The translations under genes were made by a program, and so were the position numbers. Shown in pieces: positions 34,099-41,483 of a stretch of DNA of 64,000 nucleotides. The stretch comes from CAZEWZ01 sp964516765 (GTDB lineage: Bacteria > Bacteroidota > Bacteroidia > Flavobacteriales > UBA7430). Numbering within the stretch: the first letter of the stretch is position 1; each line of letters starts with the position of its first letter. The stretch is from positions 124,001 to 188,000 of the forward strand of contig CAZEWZ010000001.1 in the NCBI GenBank assembly GCA_964516765.1, read 5' to 3'. The notes below the pieces were generated by a model. The model was not told where the DNA came from, searched no databases, and saw only the letters and a list, made by a program, of their open reading frames with translations.

Positions 34099-34961
34099 AG
34101 ATGTTGATTCAAAAGTTTATAGTGGAAGTGTTCTTTAATATCACCAAATACAAAGCTATATTTATAACTAGAGTTTCGACCAGAAAACTCAATATGTCTT
34201 ATGTACTTATATACAATTTTGTATACTTCTGACTCTTCAAGTATTTCTCCGGTTATCACTAGAGGTATTTTTTCTGGGTTAAGATTTAATTGTTCACATG
34301 TAAACAAAAGATAGTATATGAAATCTTCTGCCGTCTGGTAAGAGAAGTTATTGAAGAAGATTAATTTTTTACCATTTAATACGACCATTTCAAAGTAGGT
34401 GTTTTGAATGGAGAGATATATTTTTTTCTTTTCATGAAGTTTAAATTGCCGAAGCAAACTTTCAATGAGAATACTACTGTCGTGTTTCCAAGAAATACCT
34501 TCAAAATGTTTGTCAAAACATCTTGTGAGCTCAACAGGAATAGTATAAGAGTTAAATGCTTGAATAGATGGTATCCAATCTGAGTATTCTTGCTCATTTT
34601 GGAGCAAGTCCTGATCAAAGGCTAAAAGACTTTTTCCGTTATTCTTGTCATAAAGAATATTAGGAATCAGAGTGTTAATCTGGTGAGAAATACTTGCAGA
34701 AACTGAATTAAATTTATTTTTAAGAAAGGCATTATGATCAATCACCCGATCAATTGCTTCAGCAGTTTTAGCATATGTTCCTCCAGACGGGAAATCGAAA
34801 TGTTCCAGAGAGATATATTTTTGTTCTTTAAGATTTAAAAGAGCATAAGTAAAACTATCCAGATTTACCTGAATCGATAAGTGACAAGATTCAGATTTAT
34901 TCAGCTCTAGGTTTGAGTCGGTATGACTTAATGTTGCTTTTATATTATTCCCAATTGCCAT
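34086..34961 (-). CDS. DUF3822-family protein
   Basis: A 291-residue cytoplasmic protein of the Bacteroidota-specific DUF3822 family, usually encoded directly before rsmD as here. The N-terminal half (HLSIQVNLDSFTYALLNL) and the segment YLSIQNTYFEMVVLNGKKL repeat a beta-hairpin pattern resembling actin-like ATPase folds, but no nucleotide-binding motif is clear. The function is unknown. It overlaps both neighbours (13 bp with rsmD, 17 bp with the upstream gene). Confidence 0.75.
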   Translation of the reverse strand: MAIGNNIKATLSHTDSNLELNKSESCHLSIQVNLDSFTYALLNLKEQKYISLEHFDFPSGGTYAKTAEAIDRVIDHNAFLKNKFNSVSASISHQINTLIPNILYDKNNGKSLLAFDQDLLQNEQEYSDWIPSIQAFNSYTIPVELTRCFDKHFEGISWKHDSSILIESLLRQFKLHEKKKIYLSIQNTYFEMVVLNGKKLIFFNNFSYQTAEDFIYYLLFTCEQLNLNPEKIPLVITGEILEESEVYKIVYKYIRHIEFSGRNSSYKYSFVFGDIKEHFHYKLLNQHLCVS

Positions 34962-35535
34962 TAATTTTTGCAGAATTCATTGACCCCACAACTAAATCTT
35001 TGGAGGTATTTTTTATTAAGTCTTTGTCTAAGTCTTTTAGATATTCTTCTTTCGGGGCGCGAGCTTCAAATACCTGAACGGAAAGAGTTCCAGATTTTAT
35101 TTTCCCAGCCCTTAGAATAATCTCAGATCCATTTGATTGCGGGATGACTTTTAAGGACTCTAGATCATAGTTTGAACCAAAAATAGAATCTTTTATACTT
35201 ACAAAACCAAGTGTGTCTATATAAGTAGTGTCTTTTAATTGAAATTCTCTGTAGACTTTATTGTAAAATTTTAATTCCTCGTCTCTACGTTGAACAATAG
35301 TAAATTCACCTGTATCGATAAGCGGGATTAGTTCATCAAAATTAGACGCATAATATCTATTAATTTCTTTGAATGCAATTTGAGCTTTTCGAATGTCTTT
35401 AAGCTGATTAATAATTTTTTCAGATCGCTGATTCTTTTCTCTATTAAATTGAATAGGATTCATGATTGCAGAATACAGAAAGTAACTTAGTCCAGCCACA
35501 ATAACCCATACACCAATTCGAATTTGTTTTTCCAT
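34945..35535 (-). CDS. Conserved single-helix membrane protein
   Basis: A 196-residue protein starting MEKQIRIGVWVIVAGL, with one N-terminal helix (about 7-25) and a periplasmic or extracytoplasmic region that begins with a Lys/Arg-rich coiled-coil-like stretch (SEKIINQLKDIRKAQIAF). The layout resembles a pilin-like or cell-envelope protein, but no prepilin cleavage motif is present and I cannot name it. It is the first gene of the unit with DUF3822, rsmD and coaD. An upstream start at 35559 is possible. Confidence 0.7.
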   Translation of the reverse strand: MEKQIRIGVWVIVAGLSYFLYSAIMNPIQFNREKNQRSEKIINQLKDIRKAQIAFKEINRYYASNFDELIPLIDTGEFTIVQRRDEELKFYNKVYREFQLKDTTYIDTLGFVSIKDSIFGSNYDLESLKVIPQSNGSEIILRAGKIKSGTLSVQVFEARAPKEEYLKDLDKDLIKNTSKDLVVGSMNSAKINGNWE

Positions 35536-35610
35536 TTTTAGTTTTGTCTTAGATAGCAAATCTACAATTTTTTTATATTAATCTTATTTTTTTTCAAGCC
35601 AACGAATAGT

Positions 35611-35618
35611 TACATTTG
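35611..35618 (+). promoter_or_regulatory. -7 promoter box of the RecD-like helicase gene
   Basis: TACATTTG matches TAnnTTTG exactly. Transcription would begin around 35625, after a possible TTG start at 35624, so the ATG at 35663, preceded by AGAAGGA, is the better start. Confidence 0.5.
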
Positions 35619-35662
35619 TACACTTGGATTTTAAAAGCAAAATAAAGGGTATACAGAAGGAA

Positions 35663-37054
35663 ATGTTGGGTCATTTTCCCCACCATCCTACAGAAGATCA
35701 ATCCAAATTGATCCTGGGGGTAGCACATTTTTTATTAGATTCTGACCCCCACCAGATGTTTGTTCTTAAAGGTTATGCAGGTACGGGTAAAACCTCTCTT
35801 ATTGGAGCTCTGATTTGTTCTCTGGTTAAATACAATAAAAAGGCTGTATTGTTAGCGCCTACGGGAAGAGCAGCAAAGGTTATATCTGCCTATACAAAGA
35901 GAAGGGCAAACACCATCCACAAACACATATATTATCCCAAAATTAAGTCGGGAGGCTTAAGTTTTGAGCTTCAAAAGAATAAGGCGAGTAACACCATTTA
36001 TATTGTCGATGAAGCCTCAATGATTGGGAATCAGACAGACGCTACCTTCGGAGGAAACGCTCTCCTTGATGATCTTAATCGTTTTGTGGATCAAGGAGTA
36101 AATTGCAAGCTAATGTTTATTGGAGATATTGCTCAGCTACCTCCGGTTGGAGTTACTATGAGCCCAGCACTTATTCCCGAAGAACTTCAGATGCGCTACT
36201 TTAAGAAGGTGTATGATGTAGAACTTAAAGAAGTGGTTCGGCAAGCAAAAGAGTCGGGTATCCTGAGCAATGCAACCTCTATTCGAGAGTTGTTGAATAG
36301 AGATCAGGTAGATTATTCTCCTATTTTTTATTTGTATAAAGACGTGATTCGTCTGTCGGAGAAAAATGATTTAGAGGACGCCCTAATTTCATGTTATTCC
36401 GACTCTTCTTTGGAAGATTCGGTAGTAGTTTTGCGCTCTAATAAGCGCGCAAACATATACAATCAACAAATAAGAAATCGAATTCTATGGTACGAAGATG
36501 AAATTACCTCTGGCGACCATTTGATGGTTGTAAAGAATAATTATTTCTGTCTTCCCGAAACTTCAAAGGCGGGTTTTGTTGCCAATGGAGATCAAATTAC
36601 GATCAAGCGCATTATTCGGTCCGAAGAACGCCATGGCTTTCGGTTTGCAAAAGCAGAGGTTCATTTGGTTGATTATCCTAACGAGGCAGAATTTGAAACT
36701 TTTCTTCTCTTGGATTGTATTTATATTGATCGCCCTTCTTTAAGTTACGAAGATGGGAATCGCCTATACAAATCTGTAGAGCGAGAATATGCGCACATAA
36801 AGACCAAATACAAAAGATTTCAAGCCATCAAGGCAGATCCATATTTTAATGCCCTTCAAGTTAAATTTGCTTATGCAATTACCTGCCATAAAGCTCAAGG
36901 TGGGCAATGGAAAAATGTATTTATCGAACAAGGATACTTGCCCGATTTAAAAGTAGATAAAGAATATTTGAGATGGTTGTATACTGCCTTTACTCGAGCA
37001 GTAGATTGCGTTTATTTGATTGGTTTTAAACCTAATTTTTTTTCTAATGAATAA
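35663..37054 (+). CDS. RecD-like / UvrD-type superfamily 1 DNA helicase
   Basis: A 463-residue SF1 helicase with Walker A LKGYAGTGKTSLIGAL, Walker B IVDEASMIG, GDIAQLPPVG, and the C-terminal motif TCHKAQGGQWKNVFIE with YTAFTRAVDCVYLIG. The core resembles the RecD2/PIF1-like ATP-dependent helicases common in Bacteroidota, without RecD2 N-terminal domains. It would unwind DNA during repair or replication; the exact role is not known. A TTG at 35624 would add 13 residues. The acyltransferase gene start overlaps its stop by 8 bp. Confidence 0.85.
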   Translation: MLGHFPHHPTEDQSKLILGVAHFLLDSDPHQMFVLKGYAGTGKTSLIGALICSLVKYNKKAVLLAPTGRAAKVISAYTKRRANTIHKHIYYPKIKSGGLSFELQKNKASNTIYIVDEASMIGNQTDATFGGNALLDDLNRFVDQGVNCKLMFIGDIAQLPPVGVTMSPALIPEELQMRYFKKVYDVELKEVVRQAKESGILSNATSIRELLNRDQVDYSPIFYLYKDVIRLSEKNDLEDALISCYSDSSLEDSVVVLRSNKRANIYNQQIRNRILWYEDEITSGDHLMVVKNNYFCLPETSKAGFVANGDQITIKRIIRSEERHGFRFAKAEVHLVDYPNEAEFETFLLLDCIYIDRPSLSYEDGNRLYKSVEREYAHIKTKYKRFQAIKADPYFNALQVKFAYAITCHKAQGGQWKNVFIEQGYLPDLKVDKEYLRWLYTAFTRAVDCVYLIGFKPNFFSNE

Positions 37055-37601
37055 GTTTTTATCACAAATATTTTTGAGAATCATGGGTTGGCGTTTAGTT
37101 GGAGATATTCCAAAAGATGTTAATAAGGCTGTATTGGTTTGCGCACCACATACATCAAATTGGGATTTCCCATTGGCTTTAGCTTCTTTTAAGATTAGAG
37201 GTTTAAAACTGAATTATTTTATTAAGAAAAGTTGGTTTTTTTTTCCTCTTAATTTTTTCTTTTCAGCAACAGGGGGCATACCTGTTGATCGATCTAAACC
37301 TGCTGGATTGGTTGTTGAAATGATTTCGAAAATGAATCAAAGAAATCAAATGATTTTAGCTATTCCCGCTGAGGGAACCCGTGCTTGGGTTTCGGTATGG
37401 AAAAAAGGATTTTATTTAATTGCGAAAGGGGCTAATGTTCCTTTGATTATGGGATTTGTTGATTTTAAAAGAAAAGAAGTTGGATTTGGACCCATATATT
37501 ATTTAACAGGAGATTTTGAGATAGATATGAATAAAATTCAATCTTTTTTTAAAGAAAAATCTCCATGTTATCCCGAGCAATATAATCCCAAAATATTTTA
37601 G
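37047..37601 (+). CDS. PlsC-type 1-acyl-sn-glycerol-3-phosphate acyltransferase
   Basis: A 184-residue lysophospholipid/glycerol acyltransferase. Motif I is HTSNWDFPLA (HX4D), a middle motif is FFFSATGGIPVDRS, and motif III is PAEGTRAWVSVWKKG (EGTR). The family transfers acyl chains to lyso-lipids at the inner membrane, and the variant in Bacteroidota is often short as here. The start MNKFLSQIF overlaps the helicase stop, so the longer frame from 37020 is not used. The acceptor lipid is not known. Confidence 0.82.
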   Translation: MNKFLSQIFLRIMGWRLVGDIPKDVNKAVLVCAPHTSNWDFPLALASFKIRGLKLNYFIKKSWFFFPLNFFFSATGGIPVDRSKPAGLVVEMISKMNQRNQMILAIPAEGTRAWVSVWKKGFYLIAKGANVPLIMGFVDFKRKEVGFGPIYYLTGDFEIDMNKIQSFFKEKSPCYPEQYNPKIF

Positions 37602-37737
37602 TAAAAGACTAATTCAATTTGATTCTTTGTTCAAAATGGAAATCTTCATTTTCGTATTTCTAATTTAATTTTTAATCTACTTCTGCAATAATTTTTATTG
37701 CATAACTCATTTCACAATACTCTCTATTTTAATTCCT

Positions 37738-37780
37738 TATTTTAAATAAGTCTAAATATTATTTGAATTAAGTCTAAATA
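37738..37780 (+). repeat. Tandem pair of 21-bp dyad elements, candidate Fur-type operator
   Basis: Two 21-bp copies lie at 37738-37758 and 37760-37780 (22-bp period, 19 of 21 bases identical). The consensus TATTTKAAWTAAGTCTAAATA is a near-palindrome whose half-sites TATTT.A and CTAAATA resemble Fur-family operators. The pair lies just upstream of the promoter of the putative metal-uptake operon. No protein binding is shown; this is inference from form and context. Confidence 0.55.
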
Positions 37781-37794
37781 AGTGGTTAAATTTC

Positions 37795-37825
37795 TTGTTG
37801 TAATAAGAATAATAAATTAGTTTTG
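37795..37825 (+). promoter_or_regulatory. Promoter of the DUF4856-imelysin-HTTM-TonB operon
   Basis: TTG (37795) and TAGTTTTG (37818-37825, an exact TAnnTTTG match) are separated by 20 bp. Transcription would begin around 37832, giving a leader of about 50 nt that contains the TAAACA repeat. Confidence 0.6.
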
Positions 37826-37849
37826 CTGCTTATGAAAAACATTCATAAT

Positions 37850-37873
37850 TAAACATAAACATAAACATAAACA
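37850..37873 (+). repeat. Hexanucleotide tandem repeat (TAAACA)x4 in the leader
   Basis: Four perfect copies of TAAACA end 9 bp before the ATG of the DUF4856 gene. Slippage here could alter spacing or leader structure. The following ATGAAACTT is itself duplicated at the start of the coding region. Confidence 0.7.
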
Positions 37874-37882
37874 TAGAAACTT

Positions 37883-38980
37883 ATGAAACTTATGAAACTT
37901 TTTAAAATTTCAGCAAAATTGCTAATCATTTCTATGATGATTTTCGTTTCTTCCTGTGATCCAGAAGAAGAGCGTAACATGTTGTCGTATGACATTCCAA
38001 CATCATTTAATTATGTAAATGCAAGTTATGGAGGTCAAACAGATCGTTTAAATATGTTAAGCGAATTAGAAACCTACTTAAAAACTGCCAACAGTGGTGG
38101 GGTAGTAGACGCTGCTGTTGCCAAATCGATGTATGCGAATGAAGGATATACATGGACTTCTGATGCATTTGCTCTTGAGCAGCCTACTAAAGATTTGAAA
38201 AGCAAAACTTTCGATTCCCAACAAGCAGTTGTAGAAACTCTTATTGATCAATTAGCTGCATTAACAGCTTCGGGGACTGCCTTAACTGTATCTGCGGATG
38301 GAAAAGATTCGTACATGTGTGATGAAAATGGTATGGAGCCGATTCAATTGATTGCTAAAGGAATCATGGGATCTTGTTTTTATTACCAGGGTACTTCAGT
38401 ATACTTAAGCGCCTCAAAAATGGATGCTGACAACGATGTTTCTGCCTTAACATCTGATTTAGATTATACTGACATGCAGCACCATTGGGATGAGTCTTTT
38501 GGTTACCTAGGAGCCCCAATAGATTACTCTACTACAATGACTGATGGTTCAGTTTATTGGGCAAAGTATGGTAAGAAAACATTAAATGGTGGTTTAACGA
38601 CTATTGATGATTTAATGCAAGATGGTTTTATTTTAGGTCGAGCTGCTATCAACAATGAAGATTATGATACGAGAGACAGAGCTATTGCTAGAATTCAAAT
38701 GGAATGGGAAATGATCCCAGTTTGTGCCGGTCTTCATTATTTGAATGCAGCCATTACAAATATTGGTGATGACGCCTTGAGAAATCACGAATTGTCTGAA
38801 GCAATTGCTTTCATTTCTGCTCTAAAATATAATGCACAAGCTTCTATCAGTTCTACTGAAGTAGAAGCGATTGTCGCTAGTTTGGGATCTAATTTAAATG
38901 AAGTGACTCCTGAAATGATTAATACAGCGCTAACTTCATTAGCAGGTGCATTTTCAATAACAAACGCATCTGAATACTAA
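37883..38980 (+). CDS. DUF4856-domain lipoprotein
   Basis: A 365-residue lipoprotein with a signal sequence and lipobox (MIFVSSCDPEEERN, Cys at about residue 25). The rest matches DUF4856, a family related to imelysin-type helical proteins: TSFNYVNASYGGQTDRLNM, MQHHWDESFGYLGAP and the Cys/His-containing MIPVCAGLHYLNAAI. It would be a periplasmic or surface helical protein that may bind a metal ion. It is the first of four genes (imelysin, HTTM, TonB receptor) behind a Fur-like element. The function is unproven; metal uptake is inferred from the neighbours. Confidence 0.82.
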   Translation: MKLMKLFKISAKLLIISMMIFVSSCDPEEERNMLSYDIPTSFNYVNASYGGQTDRLNMLSELETYLKTANSGGVVDAAVAKSMYANEGYTWTSDAFALEQPTKDLKSKTFDSQQAVVETLIDQLAALTASGTALTVSADGKDSYMCDENGMEPIQLIAKGIMGSCFYYQGTSVYLSASKMDADNDVSALTSDLDYTDMQHHWDESFGYLGAPIDYSTTMTDGSVYWAKYGKKTLNGGLTTIDDLMQDGFILGRAAINNEDYDTRDRAIARIQMEWEMIPVCAGLHYLNAAITNIGDDALRNHELSEAIAFISALKYNAQASISSTEVEAIVASLGSNLNEVTPEMINTALTSLAGAFSITNASEY

Positions 38981-38998
38981 TATTAATATTTATTACTA

Positions 38999-39026
38999 GC
39001 CACCTGCGAACGCAGGTGGCTTTTTT
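38999..39026 (+). terminator. Intrinsic terminator inside the operon
   Basis: GCCACCTGCG and CGCAGGTGGC form a perfect 10-bp GC-rich stem around AA, followed by six T residues. It stands only 5 bp before the next ATG (39032) and so would reduce transcription into the imelysin gene, giving more DUF4856 protein than receptor. Confidence 0.85.
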
Positions 39027-39031
39027 GAGCT

Positions 39032-40132
39032 ATGAGAGAACTTTTATCTAAATTTTTCATTTTTTCTGTTTTATTATTTCTTGGTTCTTGTGACCTAGAT
39101 TCTGATGAAGACGAAATATATTATGACGATTTTTTTGAAAATGTAGCAGACGGAATTATAATTCCACGGTATGCTAATTTTCAACAGCAATTAATCGATA
39201 TGTCTGATAAGCTCGCTCTATTTGATTCATCTAATTCACAAAGTTTATTAGAAGTACAGAATCAATTTAAGTCGACATATATCTCATGGCAATATATTTC
39301 TGCTTTTGAATTTGGTCCTTCCCAAGAATATTTCGGAAAGTTACAGGAAATGTGTAATACTTTTCCAACGAAAGTTTCTGATATTGAGGCTAATATTTTA
39401 AATGGGGATTACAATTTAGATTTTCCAACTAATTACGATGCAAAAGGATTGCCTGCTATTGATTATCTTCTTTTTCATACTAGTACACCAGATTTGCTAC
39501 AAGAATTAAGTAATCTTAAAAGAATACAATACATAGACGATTGCCTTATAGATATGCAGACTAGAGTTTCTGCTGTTCTTTCTGCTTGGGACGATTACAG
39601 AGATGTATTTGTTCAGTCTCAGGGAAATGATGTTTCTAGCTCACTAAGCATACTATTTAACCAGTATTTATTTGATTATGAAAGGTTAAAAAGAGATAAG
39701 TTTGCATTACCTGCTGGTTTTGCCACTCAATATGGTATTCCTATTCTATCCGATACTAGTGTTGTTGAAGCAAGGTATAGCAAAATGTCTATCGCTTTAC
39801 TCCAGGCAAATATAATCTCCCTAGAACGAATTTACATGGGAGTCAATGAGCAAGGAATCGATGGAGTGGGGTTTTATGAAAAGCTTTTAGAGTATAATGC
39901 TCAGTCCACCGTGGTTGATGGTGATTTGGCTCTTGCTATTCAAGAACAATTTTCAATTTGTAAAAATGCACTAGCAAACCACGTTACAGATTTGCCCAAC
40001 GAAATTATCAATAATATTTCTCAGGTTGAGTTCACATCTAATGAACTCCAAAAAATGGTTCCAATGCTGAAAAATGATATGCGTTCTTATCTTTCGGTAA
40101 GTGTAACTGAGGGAGACCCTGATGGGGATTAG
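39032..40132 (+). CDS. Imelysin-family (M75-like) lipoprotein
   Basis: A 366-residue lipoprotein (lipobox FLGSCDLDSDED, Cys at about 20) of the imelysin/EfeO-like family. It shows FEFGPSQEYFGKLQEMCNTF and KGLPAIDYLLF, where other imelysins have GxHxxE; here the motif is degenerate, as in many Bacteroidota members, so metal binding may use other residues. Imelysins are helical, periplasmic or surface proteins linked to iron uptake. It follows the internal terminator and its stop overlaps the HTTM gene by 11 bp. Confidence 0.82.
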   Translation: MRELLSKFFIFSVLLFLGSCDLDSDEDEIYYDDFFENVADGIIIPRYANFQQQLIDMSDKLALFDSSNSQSLLEVQNQFKSTYISWQYISAFEFGPSQEYFGKLQEMCNTFPTKVSDIEANILNGDYNLDFPTNYDAKGLPAIDYLLFHTSTPDLLQELSNLKRIQYIDDCLIDMQTRVSAVLSAWDDYRDVFVQSQGNDVSSSLSILFNQYLFDYERLKRDKFALPAGFATQYGIPILSDTSVVEARYSKMSIALLQANIISLERIYMGVNEQGIDGVGFYEKLLEYNAQSTVVDGDLALAIQEQFSICKNALANHVTDLPNEIINNISQVEFTSNELQKMVPMLKNDMRSYLSVSVTEGDPDGD

Positions 40133-41483
40133 TTTATCTCTTAATAAGTGGGTTACATTTTTATCTAAGCCCACAAGCATAGCTCCTATTGGAGTCTTTA
40201 GAATCATCTTTGGTTTTATGATGTGTGGCAGTGCTATTCGCTTCTGGTCAAAGGGATGGATAGATTCATTTTTTTTGCAACCCACACATTTTTTTCATTA
40301 TTATGGCTTTTCCTGGATAAATCCGATGGGAGAGATGGGCATGTATTTAGTCTTTGCCCTATTGATTTTATCATCTTTTCTAGTTGCGATTGGATTATTT
40401 TATCGAGGAGCCTCTATTGTCTATTTTGTTTTGTTTACTTATGTAGAACTAATTGATGCGAGTTACTATCTGAATCATTATTACTTTGTTAGTTTAGTTG
40501 CTTTTTTAATGTGTTTCCTCCCTGCCCACAAAACTTTTTCATTAGATGTTTGGAGACGGCCTAATATTGAGTTGTATGAGATTCCCTTATGGATGATTCT
40601 TTTATTGAAATTTCAATTGGGTGCTGTCTATGTTTTTGCCGGTATCGCTAAACTCAACGCTGATTGGTTATTCGACGCAATGCCGATGAGCATCTGGTTG
40701 CAAGCAGAGTCTCATTGGCCCCTATTGGGAGATTTATTTACCCAAAAGTGGGTCGCTTATACAGCTAGTTGGGTGGCATGTTTCTTTGATCTAACTATCG
40801 TTTTATTTTTGAGTATTTCCCGATTTAGGCCCTTTGCATATATTGTATTAGTGGTATTTCATGTGATCACTGGTATGATGTTTCCCATTGGAATGTTTCC
40901 TTGGATTATGATTTTAGCGACCCTAATTTTTTTCTCCTCTCATTTTCACCAGATAATACTTCAAGCCATTCGCTCTTTATTACCGGTGAATTCAAATCGT
41001 TCATTAGTCCATAATTCACTGATTTTAAGTTCTAGAAAAAAGAAGATTAGTGGCTTTATTTTTACGGTATTCATTCTTATTCAGCTATTTTTGCCCTTCC
41101 GATATTTATTTTATCCTGGTGATCTTTTATGGACCGAACAAGGATATCGATTTAGCTGGCGTGTCATGCTTATGGAAAAAGCAGGTACCGCATTTTTTTA
41201 TGTTACAGACCTAAAAACAGGACAAAAAGGAGAGGTAGATAATAATCAGTTCTTAACTCTCACTCAAGAGAAGATGATGGCAAGTCAGCCGGACTTTATT
41301 TTACAGTATGCTCAAATAATTAAAGAAGTGGTTCAATCAAAAGGGCTTGAAAATCCGATTATAAATGCTGAAGTATATGTTACATTAAATGGTTCTCGAA
41401 GTAAATTATTATTTGATCCCTCACTAAACTTACTGGATATTGAAGATGGATTTAAGAATAAGAATTGGTTGTATCCAAGATAA
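40122..41483 (+). CDS. HTTM (vitamin K-dependent gamma-carboxylase-like) membrane protein
   Basis: A 453-residue polytopic protein with about eight helices, matching the HTTM domain related to vitamin K-dependent gamma-carboxylase. Family segments are IAPIGVFRIIFGFMMCGSAI, GFSWINPMGEMGMYLVF, ASYYLNHYYFVSLVAFLMCF and GAVYVFAGIAKLNADWL. A soluble C-terminal part follows (about 345-453). The gene lies between an imelysin-like lipoprotein and a TonB-dependent receptor, an association seen in several Bacteroidota operons but with no established role. Whether it carboxylates a substrate or modifies the receptor cargo is unknown. Confidence 0.85.
   Translation: MGISLSLNKWVTFLSKPTSIAPIGVFRIIFGFMMCGSAIRFWSKGWIDSFFLQPTHFFHYYGFSWINPMGEMGMYLVFALLILSSFLVAIGLFYRGASIVYFVLFTYVELIDASYYLNHYYFVSLVAFLMCFLPAHKTFSLDVWRRPNIELYEIPLWMILLLKFQLGAVYVFAGIAKLNADWLFDAMPMSIWLQAESHWPLLGDLFTQKWVAYTASWVACFFDLTIVLFLSISRFRPFAYIVLVVFHVITGMMFPIGMFPWIMILATLIFFSSHFHQIILQAIRSLLPVNSNRSLVHNSLILSSRKKKISGFIFTVFILIQLFLPFRYLFYPGDLLWTEQGYRFSWRVMLMEKAGTAFFYVTDLKTGQKGEVDNNQFLTLTQEKMMASQPDFILQYAQIIKEVVQSKGLENPIINAEVYVTLNGSRSKLLFDPSLNLLDIEDGFKNKNWLYPR

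Noticed and set aside
37684..37702. TGCAATA/TATTGCA hairpin after the acyltransferase gene
   Set aside because: No T-run follows and the stem is AT-rich, so a terminator call is not supported.
40122..41483. HTTM protein as a true vitamin K-dependent gamma-carboxylase
   Set aside because: Only the membrane domain pattern can be recognised by eye; catalytic residues could not be aligned with confidence.
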